This document shows positions 1-11,734 of a stretch of 64,000 nt of DNA, piece by piece (position 1 is the stretch's first letter; every line of letters starts with the position of its first letter). Source of the stretch: Thuidium tamariscinum (lineage: Eukaryota > Streptophyta > Bryopsida > Hypnales > Thuidiaceae); contig OX344753.2 in the NCBI GenBank assembly GCA_947034885.2, forward strand, positions 26,552,347 to 26,616,346. Direction: 5' to 3'. The translations under genes were made by a program, and so were the position numbers. The notes below the pieces were generated by a model. That model made no database searches and was not told the origin of the DNA. It saw only the letters and a program-made list of their open reading frames with translations.

Positions 1-397
1 TAGTATTATAACTATATTTAATGTTTCTATGATGTTTATTATTCACCATATTAGGTTGTTTAGAATACATGGCATAGAATTTAGAATATTTAAAACTATT
101 GTTGTATTTTACATTTTTATTTGTCATTTGAAATTGTACTACAATACAAGTAGTGCATATATTAAAAAAATAGTGTATATGTAAGACACTACTTTTATAG
201 TGTGTTGTAAATGGATATGAAAAAATTAGACATATAAATTTTGTATATAAGATAGCCTAACTATAAAAATCAAATGATTGAATTTATATGTAAAAATATG
301 GTCATTTTAATTACTAAAATGAAGGTAAATAGCCCTATGTTAAATACCCTCTCAACTCAGGTGTATGCTTAAAATTACAAGGAGTGATCTCCCCGGG
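1..397 (+). mobile_element. Right end of a CCCGGGGAG-terminus element, cut by window start
   Basis: These bases match the last ~400 bases of the complete element at 42313-43506 with few substitutions, in the same orientation. The inner end of the terminal inverted repeat is visible as GGAGTGATCTCCCCGGG at 381-397. No coding potential is seen. The left end and its target-site duplication lie outside the window, so the insertion cannot be proved here; the assignment rests on the full copy, which has a perfect 8-bp duplication. Confidence 0.85.
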
Positions 398-1617
398 GGC
401 TGGCCATGCGAATAGCCCCTCAGTGAGCCAGTTCAGCAATCTCATTGAGCAGTTCGGTAGTCTCACTAGGCAGGGAGAATTGACCCCCTCGCTGGACCAC
501 TTGGATAAAACGCTGTAATTTTTTATTTTTCACACTAATTTTTTTTTTACAAATTTTAAATTCATATTTGTGATCAAAGACCGCAAATTAGATAGGGGTA
601 AAGAAAGTAGGGGTGATCATGGCCCAAACTAGGGGGCTTTTTGTTTTGATTGCACCTCTGGTAAAACATGGTAAGGCCGAGTGAGGGGGCCAATCCACCC
701 AGATCGTCTCACTGAACCAGCGGATGCAACACAAATCACATCCAATCAGTAAGTGGTCATTTAGTTCTTTCAAAAACTGAATACTTTAAAATTTGATTTG
801 ATCATAAACCACAACAGGTTGGAAGTTGCCACCACAACCCAATTTTGAATTTTTGACAAAATCTATTTGTAAAGCATCAAAATTTCTTCATAATCTCTTC
901 AAGCACCTCAAACTCCATAGCTTGCATCTCTCTTCAAAGCTTGCAACAACAAATGAGAGAACGAGTGAAGGAAAGAGGAATAGGAAGAATAAAGCTTGGA
1001 AAAAAACACGCATGAAGGAATTTTTGATTAAACAACCAATTTCTTGAGAATCTCACTATTGAGTTTTAATTCTTTATTCTTTGTTCTTTGTTCTTGATTT
1101 TTGGTTCTTTGATGGTTAGTTATTAATTAGATTCTTAGAAGGTTTGGATTTTGTTGGTTTTGTTTTATTAAGCCTAATAAGCTAAAAGAAAAAAAACAAA
1201 ATTGACAACCAATTTCTTTAAGAATTAGGAAAAATTAAATATTAATTATAATTTAATAGATTTGATTAGATTTCAAGATTCTAAACTAATTAATTTCCAT
1301 TTGTATTTTGGCCAAATAAGCCAAGAGGAAAAAAAAAGACAACCAATTATTTAAAATTCAGAAAAATCAACAAATTCCTAAATTTAAATTTATTTTTGTT
1401 TTAAATTAAATTTATTTTTCTTTAGTATTTTATTTAGAATCAATTTGTTCTACTTTTAGTGGATTTAATTAATTTTGTGGTATTTCAATAATTACCAAGG
1501 GTTAGGAATTAATCAAAAATACACAAAATAGTTAAAAGTCCGTAATCATTAGTGCATTTGGAATTAGGAAAATTTCCATTTACCAATAAATTGAAAAATT
1601 TGTCATGAATTAGTGAA
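398..1617. other. No gene recognised; GC-richer patch then AT-rich DNA
   Basis: 398-740 is less AT-rich than its surroundings. It holds a diverged inverted pair of a CCCCCTCRCT-type motif near 494-503 and, as its complement, near 680-690, so it may be a decayed TIR element. From about 780 the DNA is plain AT-rich sequence. A 73-codon frame at 826-1047 is low-complexity and has no family signature. Confidence 0.4.
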
Positions 1618-1713
1618 ATGGACAGTCATGAGGAGTTTAATAGAGAGATTGCCGGAGAATATGTTCACATGATGATGTTTGATGATGGAACCATGGAGAT
1701 TTATGTTCAAGAA
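1618..1713 (+). CDS. Possible isolated first exon, 32 codons
   Basis: An ATG at 1618 opens a 32-codon acidic peptide (MDSHEEFNREIAGEYV at its start) that runs exactly into a GTATGT donor-like sequence at 1714. The reading is unusually free of low complexity for this AT-rich region. I do not recognise the peptide. Copy A of the giant hAT-like element lies 200 bases downstream, so any continuing gene would have been split there; no convincing next exon was found after 13493. It may be chance or a relic. Confidence 0.2.
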
Positions 1714-2084
1714 GTATGTCAACCTTATTTGATTTTTATTCTCCTTATTTTGTTGTTCAGCTTTATCTTGTCAAAATCTTAAGAGTATTTAGAATAATTG
1801 GAATTAGATTTTTTACTTTAATCCATTGGAATTTTTTTTTAAAATAAAATAGAATAGAATAGTCAATTGCTAGATTGGATTTTAGACTTAGACAGTTTAT
1901 TCAAAAATCTTAAACCAGGGTTGTTCTATTAGACATATTTTTGGGTTTCGGCGTCGTGTAGGACATTCGACGTCGCGTGTCGTATAAGACAACCTGTCAC
2001 TACCCCGTCCCGTCCCGTCGCGCAAGGGTAAAATTTTTTACCGCGAAGTAAGAAGTTTTCGCCTACGTGGCAGGCTGTCTACGC

Positions 2085-2310
2085 TGACGTGGAAAGCGAG
2101 GGAGGGCGACTATGGGTGGGGTGACTACGCATCAAGATAGGGCGACCGTATATGTAGTTTTGAGGGCGACCTCGGGTGGGCGACCTCGGGTGTAGGGGCG
2201 ACCTCTTGTCAAGGGGCGACTGCGGGTGGGCGACCTCTTATCAAGGGGCGACTATGGGAGGGTGACCTCTTGTCAAGGGGTGACCGCGGGTGGGCGACCT
2301 CTTTGTTGGA
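2085..2310 (+). repeat. Left subterminal GGGCGACC motif array of copy A
   Basis: About ten tandem variants of GGGCGACCTCTTGTCAAG and GGGCGACCTCGGGTG occur at 12-30 base spacing. Some copies show C-to-T change to GGGTGACC. The same motif recurs in the central array (6590-8110) and inverted at the right end (13273-13320), and at matching places in copy B. Clustered subterminal motifs are the usual binding sites of hAT and CACTA transposases, so a transposase-binding role is inferred. Confidence 0.8.
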
Positions 2311-3850
2311 ATTTTCAAAAAAACACTCAAAACTGCCATTTTAGTGCAAAAAACAAAAAAAATTAGAAATGGTAATTTTTTGCATATGTAATGGTAGGAT
2401 CTTCTAACATTATAGTATGAGAATATGTGAAAAAAATTTCAAAAATTTTCACCACATAAATTGCAAGATAATTGCATTCAAACTTCAAAGTAAAGAAATC
2501 ATTTGGGGGGGGGGGACAATGGCAAATTAAGGTAGACATGCCTATTTACAATCTAGCTATATTGGAGCCAATTCTAAGAGGGGCACATATTTCTTTAAAG
2601 TGTGCACATGTTTTTTCAATCAAATCCAATTGGAATCATAATTTTTCAATCAAAACTGTAATTTCTGTAAATTTTTGAAGTAGACAATTTTAAATTACAA
2701 AACCACCTCTAAGCTAAGGTCATAAACAACTTATAAACATCCTATAACCACCTAATCAACAACTAGATGTTCTCTATTTAAATAGAAACACATTACTCCA
2801 ATTTGTCATAAAATCCTTGATTTTGTCATAGAGTGAAGGGAATTGGGGGTTTTTTAGGTAGAAATGGGGCCAAAACTAGAGTGACAAAAACAAGCTGGTC
2901 TAGTTGGTAGAATGGAGTTTCAAATGAAAATAGACTAGTCTACTTTAGCTTAAGAGATTTGATTTCTTAACTTAAAAAAAAATTCACTTTAGATCTTGAC
3001 TTTAAAAAAATTATTCTTCAAAACTAAATTGAAAATATAGGAAAAATAACTGTAAAAAAAATAATGTAAATTTCATTTTATTTTAAATTGTTAGTAGAAG
3101 GTACATCATAGAGGAAAAAATAAATCATGAATAGCTCTAAGGTGGAATTAGAAATACTAGTTCTAATAGTGAGATTGTTCTAATAATCAAAGTTAATACT
3201 ACAAAACTATTTGTTTAAAAAAGAATTAAAATTGAAGTAAAAAATGAATCCTATGTCAAACAATTTCAAAATCTTTTAATTATTGAACGCAAAATAAAAT
3301 GCTTCATAATCTTCACATCATCAATCTAAATAAAATGAATCAAAGTTCTAAGTAGACAAAGTTACAATCTATAAGAAAAAAACATTTTAAAACTTTTGTG
3401 AATTTGTTTTTACCTACATAATTTAGATCTAAACTTATTTTGATATGACTCTTGCCTTTAGGCACTAATTCAAATAAAACTACATTTCTAGAAAGCCAAT
3501 AAGATTTTCTATCTTATAAAAGTGTTTCAAAAAGTTCCATAAAAAATTGACCTTATAGGAACTTGTCCAAAATCCATTTTGACCCCTTGTAGAGACAATG
3601 AAACTTTAGGAGATTACGATCTACTCATGTATTACTTATCAAGAAGATTTTGAAATATAAAATTATGGATTGTGATTTTTTTTAAATCATTCCCATTTGA
3701 TTTTTTCTAATCTTCAAGCATCATCATATTCTTATATTTCTTAGCAAGTTAGCATCTTCACCTAAAACTTAAAAATTAGAAGAAATAGATTTGAATTAAA
3801 ACTTCTCTTTGTGAGTTACGTAAAAGTCAAAGAATCATCCTAATGTTGTA

Positions 3851-4550
3851 CTGAAGGGGTGCACTATGTAATATGTTAGGACATCATGTACATTCAAGCC
3901 CCTAAAAGATGAGGGCTATGTAGGTACATTTGATGAATTAAAATAGGGACATCTTTACCTAAATTTCTAAAGTCAAGTCATTTCAATCACCCTATCTTTA
4001 TTTTGGAATTTTTTGGGGTGCTAATTAATTATACCCTATGTTCATTATACATAGAAAAGAGTTGCATTTTTCTTGCAAACACAAAGAGAAGAGGATTAAT
4101 TTCTTATTAAAACTTTGACTAAACATGTGATACATTTAAAAAAGACTAGATAAGCAATACTTCCATTCAACAATTGCATTCAAACACATTCAAAGTGTGA
4201 ATACTTATAAGAGCACAACCATTAGTTGTCATGCATTAGTTGTCACTCTCATTTATGTGTAGAGCTCATGCTCTCATAAAATTTAGTTCATAGGATTCTT
4301 AATTTCAAACTTTGTTTACTACATAATAGTTTAGATTTTTAGAGATTCTTTTTGGCAACCCTACTTTAGAAAGAAAAAAAAGGCAAAGTTGTGTATTATT
4401 TCCTATCCTTCATTATTTATAATGAGTAATATCCCATTTTAGTAATGCTAGTTTACATCTAAAAATTGTCTAAAATTTAGGCCAAGAGAATTAAAACCAC
4501 ACTTCATTTGATTGCACATTATAGTTAAAGAATTGGGAGTGCCCTTCAAG
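3851..4550 (+). mobile_element. 700-bp hAT-like element nested in copy A
   Basis: It is flanked by a perfect 8-bp duplication, atgttgta, at 3843-3850 and 4551-4558. The ends are inverted and similar: CTGAAGGGGTGCACT on the left and CTTGAAGGGCACTCCC on the right (reverse-complemented). A homologous element sits in the opposite orientation at another site in copy B (53586-54629). The copy B sequence at 53355-53362 is the matching empty site. No protein-coding frame was found, so it is a non-autonomous element. Confidence 0.9.
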
Positions 4551-4558
4551 ATGTTGTA

Positions 4559-6589
4559 TTATTGAATAATTAGATTTCAATATACAAAAAAATGAATGGA
4601 TATTTGTATAAGAACTTCATCATTTTAATTTCTCTATTTTTCAAGCATCATTATATTCATGTATTATTTACCACCTTCACCAAAAATTTTAAGACTAGAA
4701 GGAAGAGATTATTTTAACTTAGAACTTCTCTTCTGATTTTATATAAATTTCATAGTCATTTTAATGGTGTAACATTTATAAAGTGGATTTTAGGATACAA
4801 AATAATGATTTGAATTTTGTATAACTAAGAATTTCTTTGTTTGCATTTTTTTATTTTCCAAGCATCAACATATTCATGTATTCTTCATTACCTTTACCAA
4901 AAATTTAAAAACTAAAGGGAAGAGATTTAAATGAAAACTTCCCCTTTTGATCGAATCAAATCTTAAAGCCATCATTATGGTGTAATATTCATTAAGTGAA
5001 TTTTAGAATAAAAAATAATGCATGGATATTTGTGAACGATCTTCTCCATTTGAAATTCTCTATTTTCCAAGCATCATTATATTTACGTACTATTTATCAA
5101 TTTTCACCTTCAACAATAAAGAAAAAAGAAAAAAAGAAGAGGTTTAAATAAAAACTTCTTCTTTTGATTTATACAAATGTTATTTGAAGGCTCATCCTAA
5201 TGGCAAATTATTTATCAAGCAAATTTTAGAATTCAAAATAGTGGATGGAGACTTTAATAACAATTTGCCTATTTCAATTTTTCCTATTTTTGAACCATCA
5301 TCATAGTCATGTCTTATTTAGGCACCACTTTGATTTCATCTTAAAAATTAAAGGGAAGAGGTATAAGTGAAATAAGTTTTCTTTTTGATATACAACTTTA
5401 TTTTGAAGGCTCATCCTCATGGTGAATTATTTTATCAAATAGATTTTAGAACTCAAAATAGTGGATGGAGACTTTATTAACAATTTGCCTATTCAACTTT
5501 TTTCAATTTTCAAGCATCATAATACCTATGTCTTATTTAAATACGACCTTACTCTCATCTTTAAAATTAGAAGGAACAGATTAAAAAATGAAACTTCTCT
5601 TTTAGATTTATGCAACTTTTATATGAAGGCTCATATTTTTGGTAAATTATTTATCAAGCAAACTTTAGAACTCAAAATAGTGGATAGAGATTTCAATAAC
5701 AACTTGCCCATTTGAGTTTTTCTATTTCCAAAGTATCACCATACTCATATTTTATTAGGTCACCACCTTCATGTCAATTCTAAAAATTAGTAGAAAGATA
5801 TTTAAATGAAAACATTTGCTTTTTGATTTACAAAAATGTCAAAGAATTATCCTAACTAAAAAAAAATATCAAATAAATTCTAGTATACAATATAATAGAT
5901 GGAGACTCAAGTATATAAGAATATATCCATTAGAATTCTCCATTCTTTAAGCATCATTCTACTCAAGTATTTTTTATTACCTCAATCTATGATTTTAGAA
6001 TTAGAAGGATGAAATTTAAATGATAACCTCTCCTTTTAATTTATGTAAATGTCAATGAGTCATTTTAATAATGACTTATTTATGAATTGAACTTCAAAAT
6101 AATAAATAATAAATAAAGATCTATGTAAAATTGTAAATTGTTCCCCATTTAATAAATCAATATACAAAAAATTACAATTCCATTTACACAAACATCCATA
6201 CAATAATAAACTCCCCTCTATACAAAAGTTGAATGCTCATTGAAAGTTTTGACCTTATCACTCCAATTATAAAGTAGAAAAAATTCATAGATTAAAATAG
6301 ACATACAAAAATTAAAGCTTTACTATAGATAATTCAAGATAAACAAATTTTGAGAAGAGCTTTAATATTTAGCAAATGATATAAGACATCTATGCATTGA
6401 ACTCTAATCTCAAACATAAACATTGTCTTAGCTCACCAAACATAAAAGGTACATTAATATGTTCAAAAATTGATGCAAGTGTAACTCATCATAATCAACT
6501 TAACTACTCTTCCCTCCAATTTTAAAAAAATGCCATACTCTATGTTTCATAGGCAATCACTTCTCTACAACAACCTCTTATAGAAGAAT
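4559..6589. other. AT-rich body of copy A, no gene
   Basis: This stretch is collinear with 53363-56389 of copy B once the nested insertion there is removed. It contains a loose tandem repetition of a unit of roughly 200-250 bases. Recurring marks are a CAAGCATCATNATATTCATG segment, a 'tagaactcaaaatag' segment and an 'aagaagagatttaaatgaaaacttct' segment, seen near 4640, 4860, 5080, 5290, 5510, 5730 and 5960. All frames are short and broken, and no product is recognised. Confidence 0.6.
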
Positions 6590-8110
6590 ACTTGTCTAGG
6601 GTGACCGCATAGGGAAGAAAGAGCCGTTGTCCCCAAATTTTCAATTTCTTGCAATTTTAGAGCCGTTTTGGGTCTTGGGGACCTCCTTGAGGGAGAATGC
6701 GGGTTTAAGGCGACCTCTTGTAGGAGAATGCGGGTGTAGGGCGACCTCTTAAGGAGAACGCGCTATTAGAGCGACCTCTTAAGGAGGTGGGAGTTGTTTG
6801 CCCCCAAAATTTCAAATTTTTGCAATTTTGGAGCCATTTTTGATCTTCGAGACCTCTTTCAAGGAGAATGTGGGTCTAGGGTGACCTCTTGTAGGAGAAC
6901 GCGCTATTAGGGCGACCTCTTAAGGAAAACGCGTTATTAGGGCGACCTCTTAAGGAGGTGGGAGTTGTTTGCCCCCAAAATTTCAATTTTTTGCAATTTT
7001 GGGGCCATTTTGGGTCTTCGAGACCTCTTTCAAGGAGAATGCGGGTCTAGGGCGACCTCTTGTAGGAGAACGCGGGTGTAGGGCGACCTCTTAAGGAGAA
7101 CGCGCTATTAGAGCGACCTCTTAAGGAGGTGGGAGTTGTTTGCCCCCAAAATTTCAAATTTTTGTAATTTTGGAGCCATTTTGGATCTTCGAGACCTCTT
7201 TCAAGAAGAATGCGGGTCTAGGGCGACCTCTTAAGGAGGTGGGAGTTGTTTGCCCCCAAAATTTCAATTTTTTGCAATTTTGGGGCCATTTTGGATCTTG
7301 GGGACCTCTTTCAAGGAGAATGCGGGTCTAGAGCGACCTCTTAAGGAGGTGGGAGTTGTTTGCCCCCAAAATTTCAAATTTTTGTAATTTTGGAGCCATT
7401 TTGGATCTTCGAGACCTCTTTTAAGGAGAATGCGGGTTTAGGGCGACCTCTTGTAGGAGAACGCGCTATTAGGGCGACCTCTTAAGGAGGTGGGAGTTGT
7501 TTGCCCCCAAAATTTCAATTTTTTACAATTTTGGGGCCATTTTGGATCTTGGGGACCTCTTTCAAGGAGAATGCGGGTCTAGGGCGACCTCTTAAGGAGG
7601 TGGGAGTTGTTTGCCCCCAAAATTTCAATTTTTTGCAATTTTGGGGCCATTTTGGATCTTGGGGACCTCTTTCAAGAAGAATGCGGGTCTAGGGCGACCT
7701 CTTGTAGGAGAACGCGGGTGTAGGGCGACCTCTTAAGGAAAACGCGCTATTAGGGCGACCTCTTAAGGAGGTGGGAGTTGTTTGCCCCCAAAATTTCAAT
7801 TTTTTGCAATTTTGGGGCCATTTTGGATCTTGGGGACCTCTTTCAAGGAGAATGCGGGTCTAGGGCGACCTCTTGTAGGAGAACGCGGGTGTAGGGCGAC
7901 CTCTTAAGGAGAACGCGCTATTAGGGCGACCTTTTAAGGAAGTGGGAGTTGTTTGCCCCCAAAATTTCAATTTTTTGCAATTTTGGAGCCGTTTTGGGTC
8001 TTGGGGACCTCCTTAAGGGAGAATGCAGGTCTAGGGCGACCTCTTGTAGGAGAACACGGGTTTAAAGCATAATTTTATAGGAGAATGCTTGTCTAAGGCG
8101 ATTGTAATTG
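6590..8110 (+). repeat. Central GC-rich minisatellite of copy A
   Basis: Nine or ten units of about 108-170 bases each contain GTGGGAGTTGTTTGCCCCC, then an AAAATTTCAATTTTTTGCAA stretch, then GGAGAATGCGGGTCTAG and one to several ~30-base subunits of GGGCGACCTCTTAAGGAG type. Unit length varies because the subunit count varies, giving a two-level repeat. Copy B has a different central array (56390-57130) built on the same GGGCGACC core. Open frames of 63 codons repeat through it and are by-products of the unit length. Confidence 0.9.
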
Positions 8111-10833
8111 GTGTGTGAGCTATTACCTTGTCTTTGTATGAGTTTCTTTTATTTCGGAATCTTATGGCAATTAGAACGAGGTTTTGAATTTTTTAACTTT
8201 TTTCCTATTCTACTTGGACTATTATTTATTATTATTTTTTGTCTGAGGGTTCTCATATCATCACACACTATGGAGACCCTAGAAATAGTTATTTTCTAAA
8301 TTATTGAAAAATATTTATTGCTTACTTCCTCTTTGTTTCTTCGATTGAGTTTGGAGAATTTAATGCCTTAATATTTTTCTCGAGGAATGTATTTTAGGAG
8401 TTCTTGATTTCTAGGGTTTGTAACGCTTGAAGAACCATTGTCCCTTTAGAGAACAAATGAGATTTTATATAGGTACCTACTGTCTTAATTTTTGTCTTGA
8501 TTATTGGAATTTTTTTTGAAGATAGAAAAATTGATTAGCTTCATATGAATATATATTTTTTCAATTAGTATCCAAGATAAAAAGTTATGCCTAAATAAAC
8601 TCAAAACAAAAGAGAGGGGTAGCCCACAACAATTTTTAAAATCAAAGTTTTATTTTTTATTTTTTTCTCATAGATTATATTTTTGCCTACATGAAAAGTT
8701 TTGATACATTTGGATTTATTTTGAGAAAGTTATGAACAATCTTGTTTCTTGGACAATTGAATCATTGTCTTGAAAAATAATTTATTGAATTCATATCTAA
8801 ATGCAATATTTACAATTATTAAAAAGGATATCCACGAATTTTTGTACTAGTTAGGTATAAGAATCTAAGGTTAGATGCCGAAAAAAACAATTTTCAAAAT
8901 TTTCTTCTCTTTGCTATAAAAATGAGAGTTTAAGTATTTTTTTTTGTAGAAAAATGGCCTTGGTCCTTTAGGGATTAAGAACTCAAGTGTTTTAAAATTG
9001 CCCTTGTTCTTCAAATTGTCCCTCTATATAGTGCAAAAATCTTTATTATGGTTTGCAAGCTCTTTCTTGTAATTATGCATTAAAAATAAACAATCTGGTT
9101 GTCTAGTTAAAACTTTTAATGTCATTTAAGAATGACTAAAAGAAGCCCTAAGAAAAAGATGCATTAGGGAACTATGTGGGTTGACTTTATGTACCTTGAT
9201 ATTATTTTTTTATCCCCCAAGATTCATTCCAAATATCTTACTATAGAAAGAAAGTTGAAGAACTGTTGGTAGATGACTCTAGAATTATTCTCTGTGAATA
9301 GGTGACAACATTTAAAGAAGAGTATAATGAGAATGCAAGAAAAGTATAAATACACAATGGAATCTATTTTGTATTTTATTAGAAAATTTGCCGAATTAAT
9401 GAAAATTAATTAATAATATGGAAAAAATACAATAGTAAAGTTTTTGAAAATGCATCAATTAATGAAGAAGTTGAGTGTATTGATCTAAAGAAGCAATTGG
9501 CAAGTGGATAGTTGGTGAACTTGGTTATGGATAAACCATGGTTGATGAAGCCCTTGAAAGTAGTTTCCTCCATCCATTGTTTTGTAATAAGACATGATAT
9601 TATTATACTAGCATAAATTCTTAAGCCACATTGCATGCCTCTAAAATTCAAAAAGTAATGTAAATAAATTAACTCGTTCTTTTATGATGTGCCATTTAAA
9701 AAAGAATATTGAATATCCTATATGCAAGGTGATAAGGTGTTGAGGTCTATGTATAGAATCTCAAATTTGAATTTTCTTGTGCAAATTTTTGTAATTTTTG
9801 TCATAAAATTTACTCTCATTTGTTCATTCCTAAATTATTATGTGAAATTTTTTGCAGAAATGAAATTAAAATATAACTTGTAAGGGATCAAGAATCCACT
9901 TGTCTAAAGCTATGATTCATTGTATTTGGACTAAAGATAAAAAAATTATAGACAATCTTGTTTATTGAGCAATTATAGAAACTTCTTGAAAAATTAACAT
10001 ATTAGATTTCATTTTGAATGCAATTTTCACAAATTTTCTAAAATATTGTTTGTCAAGTTTAAATTTTCTTCCTAAAAGAATCACACAATTAGAATTTACA
10101 TGTTTCAATTACATCTTAGAACTATTAATAATTTATTTTTTTGTTCAACCTATTTCTATTTAACAATTTGTTAACCCCTAAGTACTCAAGCAACCATTTT
10201 TGGTTGTTGCCTTACTTTGGGTATAATTTTTGGGCATAATTTCTTTTTGCTTCACTTTAAAAAAAATAGATTGTCTTTCAACATTTACATTTAAAACTAA
10301 TTAAGATCAATATGGCCAAAAAGAAATTATTAGAAAAATATTATGAAGTGTTTATAATTGCATAGTGTTGAAAAACTTAATATTTGGAGAAAGTGTTGAT
10401 GCTCTCATTACTAGATCTTTTTCATTTTTTCACAAATCAATAGAAATCATAGTTTTGACTAATTCAAATAAAACTTCAAGTGCTATTTAAGATGAAAATT
10501 GTATTTTTGGTGATTTTTTTGAAGTTATATCTTCAAAATTCATTTGAAGATAATCTAAAAACAACTTTATAACTGTACCTATATAGATACTTTCTATTTT
10601 TTGTGCTTCACATAATCTTCTTTGATGCTAACTTCAAAAAAATTATAGAAATTGTATTTTATCACATTTATATTTTGTTCTAACCCCTTGGGCTCTTAGG
10701 AGTAATTCATCATAAAAAACAAAGTCTATAGTGCATAAATTTTCCACAAATAGTAGTCAAAGTCATTGAAATTGTAGGCCAATATTCAAAATTTTATTTT
10801 TCCAACTTTGAATGCAAATATCTTCTAATTTGT
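8111..10833. other. Copy A body, no supported gene
   Basis: From about 9245 this is collinear with 57220-58863 of copy B. 8111-9230 is almost absent from B. Around 9300-9650 both copies share a weakly coding-like plus-strand stretch (for example KPWLMKPLKVVSSIHCFV in copy A) with several stops; it may be an old captured or transposase-derived fragment, but no family is recognised. Confidence 0.5.
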
Positions 10834-11561
10834 GGGTGATTGCATGAAAGACTTGTACTATTTGTTGCGTTTTGCAATAGTACTTCTGACTTTTTTTGGA
10901 ATACTATTTAATTAGAAAAATAATTTTTAAATTAAAAAAATATGACTTATATATACACATTTAAGACAAAGGTACCTACAAAAGGAATTGTATAGGAAAT
11001 TTTTCTAAGTAGGAGAACTGGAAAAGTGCCAAACCTTAAGAAAATACATACCTTCATGGTTTAATTAGGGAAAAATAGTAAAAATAAGTAAATATAAAAA
11101 ATAAAAAGTGGCCATTTGCAACAATTTTATGAAGATGGTCATTCAATTAAAAATCTACCAAAATAATATTTTATATGTTTCAAAATACAAGCAAAATGAA
11201 GCTCTCTTTGTAGATCTCCACATGACATAAAATTAACTATTTTTTAAAATCCTTGTGTGTAAAACTAGAAGTCTATTAGAAGACCATCTCATCCAAATTT
11301 CATCTCAAAATCATTAAAAAAAGGTATTCCATAGTACTAAGAACTTCCAAATTGTCATATGTGACATTCAATCACTAGTATTATTTTTATATTAAATATT
11401 TTTGAAAATTATCAAAAATTCATGTAAGCTATATGATAGTTATGAGTACCTTTTCTAGAAATCTTGAGTCATTTGGAGCAAAAATACAAAAGTTCTAGTC
11501 AAAAAATAGATCAACATGAGACGTGTGATGAAAATAGTACAAGTCTTTCATGCAATTGCCC
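10834..11561. mobile_element. GGGTGATTGCAAGAA-family TIR element, copy 1
   Basis: The left terminus GGGTGATTGCATGAAAGACT and the right terminus (reverse-complemented GGGCAATTGCATGAAAGACT) form a ~30-base inverted repeat. The 728-base interior matches, in inverted orientation, the 723-base copy at 36941-37663. It has no open frame. The equivalent site in copy B (58864 onward) holds a rearranged copy, so this insertion predates the split of A and B. Confidence 0.8.
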
Positions 11562-11734
11562 TTATATGGTCATACCTCATGAAAATTTTACCACATGATC
11601 TTAGACAAGTGAAGTAGAAGATTTTATTGTTACATCCACTTTTTTGTATTTTTAGAGAAGTGTAACAAATGTAATTTGCAATAGAAGAGGTTGCCCCCTT
11701 TCTTTTGCAATGGAATTTTTCTATATGTTAACAA

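Noticed and set aside
6590..8110. CRISPR-like regular repeats
   Set aside because: Units vary in length, have no unique spacers, and sit within a eukaryotic transposon; it is a minisatellite.
8108..8299. 63-codon frame with a membrane-like stretch
   Set aside because: AT-rich, phenylalanine/isoleucine-rich by composition, and absent from copy B.
9406..9651. 81-codon minus-strand frame as a possible hAT transposase fragment
   Set aside because: No hAT motif was seen, and the same region in copy B is broken differently.
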